From Cellvibrio sp. KY-YJ-3 (GTDB lineage: Bacteria > Pseudomonadota > Gammaproteobacteria > Pseudomonadales > Cellvibrionaceae), in NCBI RefSeq assembly GCF_008806955.1, contig NZ_CP031727.1:2928001-2992000 (forward strand): 64,000 bases of DNA, read 5' to 3'. The notes under the pieces are model-generated. The model was not told the origin of the DNA. It saw only the letters and a program-made list of their open reading frames with translations, and did no database searches. This document shows, in pieces, positions 26,792 to 36,391 of this stretch. Made by a program: the position numbers and the translations under genes. Numbering within the stretch: the first letter of the stretch is position 1; the number at the start of each line of letters is the position of its first letter.

Positions 26792-27652
26792 ATGAATGCT
26801 CAATGGCACAATCAATTCCGACAGGTATTAAATACAGTCGCAATATTATTTCTACTGTTGTTGGCGGGCACTGCATTGGCGCAAACCAATACGCCCAATG
26901 TGGCAGATCCAACAGCGGGTGGTTTACCCTTAACACAAGTATCGCCGAGTAATGTTGGCAGCCTACCTGCTATTCCTGGTTTGCCTGCACTGACGGTAAA
27001 AACCAATCCGAATGGCACGCAAGAGTACACAGTAACGCTGCAAATTCTCGCCATCATGACGGCGCTGACATTTTTGCCGGCATTATTGATGATGATGACT
27101 TCATTCACGCGCATTATTATCGTGTTTTCTATTTTGCGTCAGGCGCTGGGTTTGCAGCAGTCGCCGTCAAACCAAATTTTGATTGGTCTCGCGCTATTCT
27201 TAACCCTGTTTATCATGCAGCCGGTATTAAACAAAGTGAATCAGGATGCGCTCCAGCCCTACATCAATCAGCAAATTGGTGCACAGGAAGCGCTGGCAAA
27301 AACGGCCGCACCGTTTCACGCGTTTATGATTGCGCAAACCCGCGAGTCGGATATTTCGCTGTTTATGGGCATTGCAAAACACCCGCCTATCGCCACGCCA
27401 GAGGAAACACCGTTTAGCATTTTGGTACCGGCATTTATCATCAGCGAATTAAAAACCGCGTTTCAAATTGGTTTTATTATTTTCATTCCTTTTTTGGTGA
27501 TCGACATAGTGGTGGCCAGTGTATTGATGGCCATGGGCATGATGATGTTGTCACCGCTGATTATTTCCCTGCCGTTTAAAATTATGCTGTTTGTGTTGGT
27601 GGATGGCTGGGCGATGATTGTGGGTACACTTGCTGCCAGTTACGGCGTGTGA
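26792..27652 (+). CDS. fliP: Flagellar export gate protein FliP
   Basis: A 286-residue core of the export channel. A cleavable signal peptide ends near TALAQ (residue about 31). Four further membrane segments follow, with the family patterns [38 protein letters not shown] and [13 protein letters not shown] at the end. FliP forms the FliP5Q4R1 gate. The ATG at 26792 follows an AGG element just after the fliO stop. Confidence 0.97.
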   Translation: MNAQWHNQFRQVLNTVAILFLLLLAGTALAQTNTPNVADPTAGGLPLTQVSPSNVGSLPAIPGLPALTVKTNPNGTQEYTVTLQILAIMTALTFLPALLMMMTSFTRIIIVFSILRQALGLQQSPSNQILIGLALFLTLFIMQPVLNKVNQDALQPYINQQIGAQEALAKTAAPFHAFMIAQTRESDISLFMGIAKHPPIATPEETPFSILVPAFIISELKTAFQIGFIIFIPFLVIDIVVASVLMAMGMMMLSPLIISLPFKIMLFVLVDGWAMIVGTLAASYGV

Positions 27653-27662
27653 CGGAGGATTT

Positions 27663-27935
27663 ATGCTAACGCCCGAAGTCGTCATGGATTTATTTGCCGA
27701 AGCCTTTTATCTCACTATTTTGATGTTATTAGTGATTATCGGCCCCGGTTTGATTGTGGGGTTGGTGGTGAGCATGTTTCAGGCGGCAACCCAAATTAAC
27801 GAGCAGACACTGAGTTTTTTGCCGCGTTTGATCGTCACTATTATTACCCTGATGATTGCTGGTCCTTGGTTGCTTAATAAATTTATGGATTTATTTAACC
27901 GTTTGTTTTCCAGCGTGCCCAGCCTTATCGGTTAG
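27663..27935 (+). CDS. fliQ: Flagellar export gate protein FliQ
   Basis: A 90-residue protein with two transmembrane helices (about 17-40 and 53-75) and the motif AATQINEQTLSFLPRLIV between them. The start follows a strong GGAGG element. It is part of the FliPQR export gate. Confidence 0.96.
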   Translation: MLTPEVVMDLFAEAFYLTILMLLVIIGPGLIVGLVVSMFQAATQINEQTLSFLPRLIVTIITLMIAGPWLLNKFMDLFNRLFSSVPSLIG

Positions 27936-27967
27936 CGCAAAACCACCTTCCGTAGCGATTTGCCCAT

Positions 27968-28753
27968 ATGCAAGAACTGATTATCAGCGAAGAACAACTT
28001 ATGCAATTTATCGGTCAGTATATCTGGCCGTTACTGCGCATTAGTGCGTTTTACTTTGCGGTACCAGTTATTGGCGCACGTACAGTACCTGCGCGGGTGC
28101 GTATTATTTTGTCGCTGTTCACGGTAATCATTCTGGTGCCCGTATTACCACCAGCGCCCGTAGTGTCTTTTTTATCGGCACAGGGTTTTATGATGGTGAT
28201 TCAAGAGGTGTTAATTGGCCTCGCCCTCGGGTTTTGTATGCAGGTGGTAATGCACGTATTTGTATTGGCCGGGCAGTTTATTGCAATGAAAATGGGTTTG
28301 GGTTTTGCGGCGATGAATGATCCCTCCAGTGGCGTGAGCGTGACTATTTTGTCGCAGTTTTATTTGCTCTTGTCCACGTTGCTATTTCTCAGTGTTAATG
28401 GCCATTTAGTCGTTTTGCAATTAATGGTGGATAGTTTTACTACGTTTCCTATCGGTGGTGCGGGTATAAATAGCGCGCACTTTGCGACCATTGTGGGTAT
28501 GGGTTCCTGGTTATTCAGTGCGGCTCTGTTAATTACCTTGCCACTGTTTACCTCGCTATTAATTGTAAATATGTCATTTGGTGTGATGAGCCGCTCAGCA
28601 CCACAGATGAACGTATTTACGGTGGGTTTTCCCATCACGCTTATTCTCGGTTTTATTTTAATGTGGTTTACCTTCGCCAACTTCCTGCCAGTGTATTTTG
28701 ACATTATGGAAGAGGGCATAGGTGTGCTGCGTACTTTGGCACTAACTCCTTAG
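27968..28753 (+). CDS. fliR: Flagellar export gate protein FliR
   Basis: A 261-residue integral membrane protein with about six transmembrane segments. Family patterns visible are VIGARTVPARVRIILSLF (about 36-53), GLALGFCMQVVMHVFVLAGQFIAMKMGLGFA and NMSFGVMSRSAPQMNVFTVGFP. It caps the FliPQ helix at the secretion gate. No strong ribosome-binding site is visible before its ATG. A short GC-rich imperfect palindrome follows its stop, just ahead of flhB. Confidence 0.96.
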   Translation: MQELIISEEQLMQFIGQYIWPLLRISAFYFAVPVIGARTVPARVRIILSLFTVIILVPVLPPAPVVSFLSAQGFMMVIQEVLIGLALGFCMQVVMHVFVLAGQFIAMKMGLGFAAMNDPSSGVSVTILSQFYLLLSTLLFLSVNGHLVVLQLMVDSFTTFPIGGAGINSAHFATIVGMGSWLFSAALLITLPLFTSLLIVNMSFGVMSRSAPQMNVFTVGFPITLILGFILMWFTFANFLPVYFDIMEEGIGVLRTLALTP

Positions 28754-28786
28754 GGGCTGCCCCTTAGGGTTTTATAGGAGCAACCT

Positions 28787-29941
28787 ATGGCCGAAGATGA
28801 CGACAGCAGCCAGGAAAAAACGGAAGAGGCCAGTGCCCGAAAACTTGAGAAGGCGCGCGAAGAGGGGCAGGTTCCCCGTTCACGCGACCTTACTACTACG
28901 GCAGTGTTAATGGTGGCGGCCATAGGCCTGTATGTTTTTGCAGAATTTATGGGCAACAAACTGATTGGGATCAGCCGTGAAAGTTTTACCCTCACGCGCG
29001 CGGCTATTTACGACCCCAATGCCATGATCGCCCACCTTGCGGCGGCTATTTACGACGGCCTGTTTAGTATTGCGCCCTTAATGGTTTTATTACTTGTTGC
29101 GTCCATTGTTGGCCCTATCGCATTGGGTGGGTGGAATTACAGCACCAAAGCCATGGAGCCAAAACTCAACCGCATGGACCCTATCGCGGGTATCAAGCGG
29201 ATGTTCTCGGTGAAATCCCTCATTGAATTATTAAAAGCGCTTGCCAAAGTACTGGTTATTTTGGGCGGCACTATTTTTATCCTGAAGTTTTTTGCGCAAG
29301 ACATGTTTCGCTTGGTGGATGAAAGCACCAATGTCGCCATCATTCATTCATTGGAAATATCTATCCTCGCCACCATTGCACTCTGCGCGACTACCATTGC
29401 GATTGCGGCGATTGATGTGCCGATTCAGATTTTTGAATACAACAAAAAATTAAAAATGTCGCGGCAGGATCAAAAAGACGAATCCAAAGATACGGATGGT
29501 AAACCTGAAGTCAAAGGCCGTATTCGCCAATTGCAGCGCGAAATGGCGCAGCGCCGCATGATGTCCAATGTACCGCAAGCCGATGTGATCATCACCAACC
29601 CGGAACACTTTTCGGTCGCGTTAAAATACGACCCCGAAACCATGGAAACGCCACTGATGATTGCCAAAGGTGGCGATCACACCGCGCTAAAAATTCGCGA
29701 AATCGCTAAAGCGCACAATATTGAAATTATTCAGTCGCCGGTATTGGCGCGCGCGATTTTCTACACCACCGAAGTGGATCAGGAAATTCCCTCCGGCCTG
29801 TACCTCGCAGTTGCCCAGGTATTGGCCTACGTATTCCAGCTGCGCAATTACCGCAAAGGCAAGGGTGACAGGCCCGCTTATCCCCGCAATATCAACGTCC
29901 CGCGCGACTTGCGTTACAACGCCTCGGGTGAGGTGGATTAA
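28787..29941 (+). CDS. flhB: Flagellar export switch protein FlhB
   Basis: A 384-residue protein with four transmembrane helices and a cytoplasmic autocleavage domain. It controls the change from hook to filament export under FliK. The usual NPTH self-cleavage motif is NPEH here (Asn271-Pro272-Glu273-His274, in ITNPEHFSVALKY). The cleaving Asn-Pro pair is kept. The N-terminus EKTEEASARKLEKAREEGQVPRS is the standard family start. An AGGAG element precedes the ATG. It ends the fliL operon. Confidence 0.97.
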   Translation: MAEDDDSSQEKTEEASARKLEKAREEGQVPRSRDLTTTAVLMVAAIGLYVFAEFMGNKLIGISRESFTLTRAAIYDPNAMIAHLAAAIYDGLFSIAPLMVLLLVASIVGPIALGGWNYSTKAMEPKLNRMDPIAGIKRMFSVKSLIELLKALAKVLVILGGTIFILKFFAQDMFRLVDESTNVAIIHSLEISILATIALCATTIAIAAIDVPIQIFEYNKKLKMSRQDQKDESKDTDGKPEVKGRIRQLQREMAQRRMMSNVPQADVIITNPEHFSVALKYDPETMETPLMIAKGGDHTALKIREIAKAHNIEIIQSPVLARAIFYTTEVDQEIPSGLYLAVAQVLAYVFQLRNYRKGKGDRPAYPRNINVPRDLRYNASGEVD

Positions 29942-30006
29942 TCGCTGCACTTTTTATCGCTGTACTTTTTATTTATCGCCGTACTTTTTTAAGCGATTGC
30001 TATGAA

Positions 30007-30023
30007 TCGGTACACTTCTTGCG
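30007..30023 (+). promoter_or_regulatory. Possible sigma-54 promoter of flhA
   Basis: TCGGTACACTTCTTGCG keeps GG (30009-30010) and GC (30021-30022) with exact 10-base spacing and the TTGC core, but departs from consensus in the -24 block (CGGTAC for TGGCAC). It lies 43 bases upstream of flhA. Weaker than the other four RpoN sites in the window. Confidence 0.5.
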
Positions 30024-30065
30024 ATAAGCACAGGTAAATGATTTCACCGTCAAGAATCCGTGCTT

Positions 30066-32288
30066 ATGGCCTTACCATCGTTTAACCAACTGAATAACTT
30101 CAACGGCAGAGCCGCGCTGGGTTCATTGCGCGGTATGGGGCGTGGCAATTTGGGAATTCCCATTTTGCTAATGATGCTGTTGGCGATGATTATTTTGCCG
30201 ATTCCGCCGCTGCTATTGGATATGTTTTTTACCTTCAATATTGCCCTGGCGCTCGTTGTGTTGCTGGTGTCTGTGTATGCCATGCGCCCGCTGGATTTTG
30301 CCGCATTCCCCGCGATTCTTCTTATTGCCACCCTGTTGCGCCTCGGCTTGAACGTTGCCTCCACTCGCGTAGTTTTACTTGAAGGTCATAACGGAGGCGA
30401 TGCAGCGGGGAAAGTAATTGAAGCTTTTGGTCATGTAGTTATTGGCGGAAATTTGGCGGTGGGTATTGTGGTGTTCATCATTTTGATGATCATCAACTTC
30501 GTGGTGGTAACCAAGGGTGCGGGCCGTATTTCCGAAGTGAGTGCGCGTTTTACCCTGGATGCAATGCCCGGCAAACAAATGGCGATTGATGCGGATTTGA
30601 ACGCGGGTTTGATCGATCAGGATCAGGCGCGTACCCGTCGTCAGGAAGTCTCTTCCGAAGCGGATTTTTACGGCGCGATGGACGGTGCGAGCAAGTTTGT
30701 TCGCGGTGATGCGGTTGCAGGCATCATGATTATGTTTATCAATATTTTTGGTGGCTTGGCGATTGGTATGGCCCAGCATGATTTGCCATTTGGCGAAGCC
30801 TTTGAAAAATACACCATCCTCACTATTGGCGATGGTCTGGTTGCACAAATTCCCGGACTGTTGCTGTCGGTAGCCTCGGCGATTTTGGTGACTCGCGTTA
30901 ACAGTGCCCATGAAATGGGGGCGCAGGTAGTCAGTCAGATGTTTGCGGCTCCTAAAGCCTTAGCTGTTTCGGGAATCATGCTGATCGTGATGGGGTTGAT
31001 TCCCGGTATGCCGCACGTTGCCTTTTTGGGTTTGGGTTCTATTTGTGTCGGCCTTGCTTATTACATCCACTGGCGTAAACAGCAGCCTGCAGCCGTTGAG
31101 GACAATTCTTTTATTCCCGCAGGTACTCGCTTGGCTGGTGATGCACCAGGCGGTGGGCAGGGTGGGGCGACCATTGCGCCGCAGCGTATGACGCCCGCAT
31201 TGCCAGCCGGCACTCCCGAGGCGCCCGAGTTGGGGTGGGACGATGTACAGCCTGTCGATGTGATCGGTTTGGAAGTTGGCTATCGCTTGATTCCGATGGT
31301 GGATAAAAACCAGGGTGGCGAATTACTGGGTCGCATCAAAGGTGTTCGCAAAAAACTGTCGCAGGAAATGGGCTTCCTTATTCCGTCGGTGCACATTCGC
31401 GACAATCTTGACCTTAACCCCACTGGTTATCGCATTAGCTTGATGGGTGTGTCCATGGCCGAGGCTGATGTCTACCCGGATCGTGAATTGGCGATTAATC
31501 CCGGGCAGGTTTTTGGTTCGCTGGAGGGGTTAAAAACCAAAGATCCCGCCTTTGGTTTGGATGCCATCTGGATCAACCCTAACCAACGCGAGCAGGCGCA
31601 AACTCTGGGTTATACCGTGGTTGACCCGAGTACGGTGGTGGCGACGCATCTCAATCAAATTCTGCAGCAGCATACCTTTGAGTTGCTCGGCCATGAGGAC
31701 GTGCAAAAGCTGTTGGATATGCTGGCTAAATCATCGCCCAAATTGGTGGAGGAGTTGGTGCCCAACACGCTGAGCATCAACGCGTTGCTTAAGGTGTTGC
31801 AAAACCTGCTGCGCGAGCGGGTGCCGATTCGCGATATTCGCTCCATCGCCGAAGCCTTGGCGGGCAGTGGGATAAAGAGTCAAGATCCCGCCGCTTTGAC
31901 GGCCATGGCAAGGGTGGCGCTGTGCCGTCAAATCGTCCAAAACATCATTGGCAACGAGCGCAACCTGCCTGTAATCACGCTTGAGCCTAGTTTGGAACAG
32001 TTATTGCTAAATACCGTTCAACAGGCACAAAAAGCTGGCGCTGATGACAGTGCGTTTATTGAGCCGGGCTTGGCAGACAGGTTGCAACAGTCGTTGATTA
32101 ATGCAGCCCAGAAGCAGGAAATGGCAGGCAAACCGCTGGTTCTTTTGGTTGCCGCACCCTTGCGCCCCATGCTGTCCCGCTTTGTTCGTCACAGCGTTCC
32201 GGATATGCGGGTATTGGCTTATACCGAAGTGCCTGACAACAAACAGATCAGTATCGAGGCCAGTGTTGGCGCCGACAAAAACAACTGA
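30066..32288 (+). CDS. flhA: Flagellar export gate protein FlhA
   Basis: A 740-residue protein, somewhat longer than the roughly 690 of E. coli. The N-terminal half has about eight transmembrane segments and the conserved loop between helices (FTLDAMPGKQMAIDADLNAGLIDQDQARTRRQEVSSEADFYGAMDGASKFVRGDA, about residues 155-210). The C-terminal half is the cytoplasmic ring that docks chaperone-substrate complexes. The extra length lies in a Pro/Gly/Ala-rich linker at about 350-390. ATG 30066 is preferred over the GTG two codons upstream. Confidence 0.96.
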   Translation: MALPSFNQLNNFNGRAALGSLRGMGRGNLGIPILLMMLLAMIILPIPPLLLDMFFTFNIALALVVLLVSVYAMRPLDFAAFPAILLIATLLRLGLNVASTRVVLLEGHNGGDAAGKVIEAFGHVVIGGNLAVGIVVFIILMIINFVVVTKGAGRISEVSARFTLDAMPGKQMAIDADLNAGLIDQDQARTRRQEVSSEADFYGAMDGASKFVRGDAVAGIMIMFINIFGGLAIGMAQHDLPFGEAFEKYTILTIGDGLVAQIPGLLLSVASAILVTRVNSAHEMGAQVVSQMFAAPKALAVSGIMLIVMGLIPGMPHVAFLGLGSICVGLAYYIHWRKQQPAAVEDNSFIPAGTRLAGDAPGGGQGGATIAPQRMTPALPAGTPEAPELGWDDVQPVDVIGLEVGYRLIPMVDKNQGGELLGRIKGVRKKLSQEMGFLIPSVHIRDNLDLNPTGYRISLMGVSMAEADVYPDRELAINPGQVFGSLEGLKTKDPAFGLDAIWINPNQREQAQTLGYTVVDPSTVVATHLNQILQQHTFELLGHEDVQKLLDMLAKSSPKLVEELVPNTLSINALLKVLQNLLRERVPIRDIRSIAEALAGSGIKSQDPAALTAMARVALCRQIVQNIIGNERNLPVITLEPSLEQLLLNTVQQAQKAGADDSAFIEPGLADRLQQSLINAAQKQEMAGKPLVLLVAAPLRPMLSRFVRHSVPDMRVLAYTEVPDNKQISIEASVGADKNN

Positions 32289-32344
32289 TGTGTTAAGTCA
32301 ATTTAATCGTTAACCAGGTGGCCCACCCCGGGCGGGAGTTGAGT

Positions 32345-33910
32345 ATGCAAGTCAAACGTTTCGTAGCGGCTGATATGCGTCGTGCGTTGGAATTGGTTCG
32401 CCAGGAATTGGGGCCAGATGCCATCATTCTCTCCAGCAACCGTATCCCGGAAGGGGTTGAGTTGCTCACCACCATGGGCTCTGACTACGAGCTAAAACAA
32501 CTGCAAACGCGCCCCTTTGCCGAGTCGACCTTTGCGTCGAGCGAGCCGCTATTGAGTGATGGCGATATATCTCCCCGGATACTGGAGCGTCAACCGACTC
32601 GCAAAGTTGCCCCGGTGATCACCCAGATTCCCGATCACCCGAACGTTGGCAAAACCGGCGCCCAATTAGCGGACGACATAGAGCGTGCCCGTCTGCGTAT
32701 GATTGCCGCGCGCAAAGCAGAAGAATCCGCCAAAGAGTTTATGGTGGGTAAGAATACGGTAGTGAACGCCGGTATTCCCCGTCATGCAACTGCGCCAGCA
32801 AGCCCCCCTAAAAAAGGCATGAGCGCCGCCGAGCGCTATCCGCTGGTTGATCCTGTGCCCGCAGTCAAAGAGCGTAATTTAACTCCCGAGGCAGCGTCAT
32901 TTCGCGAAGCACTGCTCAGCAATACTCGCAATGCCCAGGATGCAAAAATCGATGCTTTGCTGACCAAAGAGAAAGCAGCACCTGTATCAATTACCCCAAA
33001 TATTGATACCTTCGACCAAAATACCCAGCTTAATGACCTGCAGGCAGAAATTGCCGATATGCGTTTGTTGCTGGAACAGCAATTGGATCGCCTTAGTGGT
33101 AAACAATCCATTGCGAGCGATTCCCCGATTTTGGCCAGCATTGCCCGTCGCCTGGAGCGTTTGAGCTTGCCCAAAGACGTAGTTGCCAAGGTGATTAATG
33201 CCTGTACGAAAACCAAAACCCTGAGCGAAGCCTGGCCCGATGCCTTGGCAAACCTCGCGCATCAGCTACCCATCAATGGCCGCGACATTGTTGATCAAGG
33301 CGGGATCTTTGCGTTTGTAGGCCCCACCGGTTCGGGTAAAACCACCACTATTGGCAAACTGGCTGCACGTTATGTCATGCAGCATGGTTCAGACAAAGTG
33401 GCGATTATCACTACCGACACTTACCGTATTGCCGCGCACGACCAGCTGCGCTCACTGGCGCGTATTCTGCGCGTACCCGTGCGTGTTGTGGATGAAGCTA
33501 ATCCGCTGGATACGGTATTGCGCAGCCTGCGTCACTGTTCCTTGGTGTTGATCGATACCGCTGGTTTCCGCCACGGCGACCCACATTTAAAAGCCCAGCT
33601 CAATGCTTTGGCCGACCAAGCACAGGTAAAAACCTATTTGGTGATGTCGTCCAACAGTCAGGCGCAAATGCTCAAAGCCTCGGTTCACGCCTATGGCGCG
33701 GCGCGCTTGCAGGGCTGTGTTCTCACCAAGTTGGACGAAACCGCCAGTATCGGTGAGGCTCTGGGTGTGGTGATGCAAAGCCGTTTGCCCGTTGCCTACA
33801 CCACCGATGGCCAGGACATTCCTAAAAATTTGGAGGTGGCACGGGCGCATCAGTTGGTTGCCAGAGCGGTAGCATTGCTGAAAACCAGTTCGGAGACGGC
33901 GGTTTCTTAG
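32345..33910 (+). CDS. flhF: Polar flagellum placement GTPase FlhF
   Basis: A 521-residue SRP-type GTPase that marks the cell pole for flagellum assembly. The basic N-terminus MQVKRFVAADMRRALELVRQELGPDA is typical of FlhF. A variable linker fills about 60-225, then the N and G domains: FVGPTGSGKTTTIGKLAARY (about 322-341), DTYRIAAHDQLRSLARIL, IDTAGF and TKLDETASIGEALGV. The ATG at 32345 with a GGGAG element is chosen over a GTG 27 bases upstream. It acts with FleN to set flagellar number. Confidence 0.95.
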   Translation: MQVKRFVAADMRRALELVRQELGPDAIILSSNRIPEGVELLTTMGSDYELKQLQTRPFAESTFASSEPLLSDGDISPRILERQPTRKVAPVITQIPDHPNVGKTGAQLADDIERARLRMIAARKAEESAKEFMVGKNTVVNAGIPRHATAPASPPKKGMSAAERYPLVDPVPAVKERNLTPEAASFREALLSNTRNAQDAKIDALLTKEKAAPVSITPNIDTFDQNTQLNDLQAEIADMRLLLEQQLDRLSGKQSIASDSPILASIARRLERLSLPKDVVAKVINACTKTKTLSEAWPDALANLAHQLPINGRDIVDQGGIFAFVGPTGSGKTTTIGKLAARYVMQHGSDKVAIITTDTYRIAAHDQLRSLARILRVPVRVVDEANPLDTVLRSLRHCSLVLIDTAGFRHGDPHLKAQLNALADQAQVKTYLVMSSNSQAQMLKASVHAYGAARLQGCVLTKLDETASIGEALGVVMQSRLPVAYTTDGQDIPKNLEVARAHQLVARAVALLKTSSETAVS

Positions 33911-34083
33911 CCAAAGAAAAGCTATAACCCTATGATTTTTACAGTGAAACTGAAATTAATCGGATCTTTTTCCAATCCCTATCTATACTCAGTTCACCAT
34001 TAGAGTGCCAACAAACCGTACCGCCAGTTTTCTGGCGCCAACCCCGGCACACTTAAGAAGAATATGTTTGGAGTTACGTGTAG
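33911..34083. other. 173-base gap between flhF and fleN
   Basis: The only structure seen is a short hairpin, CGCCAG (34022-34027), TTTT, CTGGCG (34032-34037), with no T tract after it. A TATACT hexamer near 33984 could be a -10 element but has no matching -35. No gene is supported here. Confidence 0.35.
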
Positions 34084-34908
34084 ATGAGCCAAGTGCGACC
34101 AGTACAAGTTATCGCTGTGTCCGGCGGTAAAGGCGGAGTAGGTAAGAGCAATATTTCCGTCAACCTGAGTATTGCCCTGGCTGAATTGCGCCGTCGAGTT
34201 GTACTGCTCGATGCTGATTTAGGCCTCGCCAATGTGGATGTATTGCTCGGCATTCGCGCCACCCATACCCTTGCGGATGTTCTCGCCGGCACTCATTCGC
34301 TCAGCGATGTGTTGGTCACTGGCCCCGCCGGTGTAAAAATTGTTCCAGCATCCTCGGGTGTACAGCGTATGGCGGAGTTGAGCAGCGCCGAGCATGTGGG
34401 GCTTATCAATGCCTTCAATGAACTTTCCGATCAAGTGGATATTTTGGTGATAGACACGGCCGCGGGTATCTCGGATACCGTGGTTAGTTTTGTGCGCGCC
34501 GCCAACGAAGTCATTATTGTCGTGTGCGATGAACCTTCTTCCATCACCGATTCCTACGCCCTTATCAAATTATTAAACAAAGAATATGGAATGCAGCGCT
34601 TCCGTGTGGTCGCCAATATGACGCGCACCCAACAGGAAGGCATGAATATGTTCAACAAACTCAATACCGTTTGTGAGCGCTTTCTGGATGTCACACTCCA
34701 GTTTGTAGGCCAAATTCCCTTTGACGAAAATGTGCGTAAAGCCGTGCAAAAACAAAAAGCCTTGTTGGAGTTTGCCCCTGGCTCCAAGGCGGCAGTGGCA
34801 ATACGTGCGTTGGCCCAAGCAGTCGATAAATGGCCGCTGCCATATTCTCCCACCGGGCGCCTGGAGTTTTTTGTCGAGCGCTTGTTGCAGGCCGCGAATG
34901 CGCGTTAG
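34084..34908 (+). CDS. fleN: Flagellar number regulator FleN (FlhG), MinD-like ATPase
   Basis: A 274-residue ParA/MinD-type ATPase. The deviant Walker A is SGGKGGVGKSNISVNL (about residues 13-28), followed by LLDADLGLANVDVLLG and the switch VLVIDTAAGISDTVVSFVRAANEVIIV. A C-terminal amphipathic membrane-targeting helix ends it (LEFFVERLLQAA). In Pseudomonas FleN binds FleQ and limits the cell to one flagellum, opposing FlhF. It sits between flhF and fliA, the conserved polar-flagellate order. Confidence 0.96.
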   Translation: MSQVRPVQVIAVSGGKGGVGKSNISVNLSIALAELRRRVVLLDADLGLANVDVLLGIRATHTLADVLAGTHSLSDVLVTGPAGVKIVPASSGVQRMAELSSAEHVGLINAFNELSDQVDILVIDTAAGISDTVVSFVRAANEVIIVVCDEPSSITDSYALIKLLNKEYGMQRFRVVANMTRTQQEGMNMFNKLNTVCERFLDVTLQFVGQIPFDENVRKAVQKQKALLEFAPGSKAAVAIRALAQAVDKWPLPYSPTGRLEFFVERLLQAANAR

Positions 34909-35032
34909 CAATATCCGCATACGCAGTTGCATAGACATTGGTGTGTGACTAGCGTTATGAATCGCTACTCACGAGAAAGTGAGGCAGGGTTGCCAATAAT
35001 CACGGCAGTTTTTGCTAAACAAAAGGTGTTCG

Positions 35033-35776
35033 ATGGCCGCAGTCAATGGTTTAGCCATGTACGATAAAAAGACCTTGCTCGATGCGCAAATCAATGTTGA
35101 AGACTTTGCTCCGCTGGTAAAGCGCATCGCTTACCACATGATGATGCGTATGCCTGCGTCCGTGCAGGTAGATGATCTGATTCAAGCGGGCATGATTGGC
35201 TTGATCGAAGCATCACAAAAATACGATGCATCCCGCGGTGCCAGTTTTGAAACCTATGCCGGTATTCGCATTCGCGGAGCAATTGTTGATGAAATGCGTC
35301 GTGGCGATTGGGTGCCCCGCTCAGTGCACCGCAATGCGCGCCGTGTTGCGCGTGCCGTTGCCGCCGTCGAGGCGCGTACCGGGCGCGATGCGACCGACGC
35401 CGAGGTCGCTGCTGAACTAGAGGTATCGCTGGAAGAATATTTTGAAATGCTGCAAGACTCCAACGGTAGCCGGTTATTCAGTTACGAAGAAACCTTCGGT
35501 GAAGAAGACAGCAATATCGACGCGTCCGAACACAGCAGTGCTTTTGTTAGCCCGTTTGAAGGGGTTCAGCGGGATGGGTTAAAAAAAGCCTTGGCCGAGG
35601 CGATTGCCTTGCTTCCCGAACGTGAGCGCATGGTGCTCGCCCTCTATTACGATCAGGAATTAAATCTCAAAGAAATTGGCTTGGTGCTTGGTGTTAGTGA
35701 ATCCCGGGTTAGTCAGATTCACAGCCAGGCAGCCGCGCGTTTGCGCCACCGCCTTGGTGGTTGGCAGCCCGCGTAA
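35033..35776 (+). CDS. fliA: Flagellar sigma factor FliA (sigma-28)
   Basis: A 247-residue sigma-70 family factor. Region 2 reads YHMMMRMPASVQVDDLIQAGMIGLIEASQKYD (about 34-65) and GASFETYAGIRIRGAIVDEMRRGDWVPRS. Region 4 (about 190-243) has LPERERMVLALYYDQELNLKEIGLVLGVSESRVSQIHSQAAARLR. It transcribes late genes such as flagellin and chemotaxis genes, and the promoter before fliS1 fits its consensus. The ATG at 35033 follows an AGGT element; an ATG 21 bases earlier is less likely. The anti-sigma FlgM is not in this window. Confidence 0.96.
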   Translation: MAAVNGLAMYDKKTLLDAQINVEDFAPLVKRIAYHMMMRMPASVQVDDLIQAGMIGLIEASQKYDASRGASFETYAGIRIRGAIVDEMRRGDWVPRSVHRNARRVARAVAAVEARTGRDATDAEVAAELEVSLEEYFEMLQDSNGSRLFSYEETFGEEDSNIDASEHSSAFVSPFEGVQRDGLKKALAEAIALLPERERMVLALYYDQELNLKEIGLVLGVSESRVSQIHSQAAARLRHRLGGWQPA

Positions 35777-35973
35777 ACTGGGTGAAAAACAACCAAGGGC
35801 AGTGTGGTTTGCTCGCCGTTGCCAGCAGAATCGCAAATTAGTCTGTAAATACAACAATTTGCGCTATGATTTGCAGTAAAAGTTGAAGATTTACGCGCCG
35901 CCACTGGCCGAAGCTTTAACTCCTACTAGACTATGAATTAATAAAATTCCCTTCTGGGTAATTGGAGGTTGCG

Positions 35974-36357
35974 TTGGATAAGAACATGAAAATCCTGATT
36001 GTTGATGACTTTTCAACAATGCGGCGGATCATCAAAAACTTGCTGCGGGATTTGGGGTTTTCCAATACCCACGAAGCAGACGATGGCGTAACGGCATTGC
36101 CGATGCTCAAAAATGGCGATTTCCAGTTCCTGGTCACTGACTGGAATATGCCGGGCATGACCGGTATCGATCTGCTCAAAGCGGTACGTGCAGACGAAAA
36201 GTTGCGCACCTTGCCAGTATTAATGGTGACCGCAGAAGCTAAGCGCGATCAGATTATTGAGGCGGCTCAAGCTGGCGTAAACGGCTATGTCGTTAAGCCA
36301 TTTACAGCGCAGGCGCTGAAGGAAAAAATTGAAAAGATCTTTGATCGGGTCGGTTAA
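35974..36357 (+). CDS. cheY: Chemotaxis response regulator CheY
   Basis: A 127-residue single receiver domain, starting [19 protein letters not shown]. The TTG at 35974 is chosen because GGAGG lies 5 bases before it; the internal ATG at 35986 is 17 bases from it, and the same DKNMK-type N-terminus is seen in Vibrio CheY. Acidic pocket DD at about 14-15, acceptor Asp at about 56 (VTDWNMPGM), Thr in MVTAEAKR and Lys in VVKPF are present. Phospho-CheY binds FliM and reverses rotation. First of the che operon. Confidence 0.95.
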   Translation: MDKNMKILIVDDFSTMRRIIKNLLRDLGFSNTHEADDGVTALPMLKNGDFQFLVTDWNMPGMTGIDLLKAVRADEKLRTLPVLMVTAEAKRDQIIEAAQAGVNGYVVKPFTAQALKEKIEKIFDRVG

Positions 36358-36391
36358 TCACCGTCGATTAAATAATAAATAAGGCTCTGCC

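Noticed and set aside
28752-28782. GC-rich imperfect palindrome between fliR and flhB considered as a terminator
   Set aside because: Stem mismatches and a short T run make it weak, and fliR-flhB are expected to be cotranscribed.
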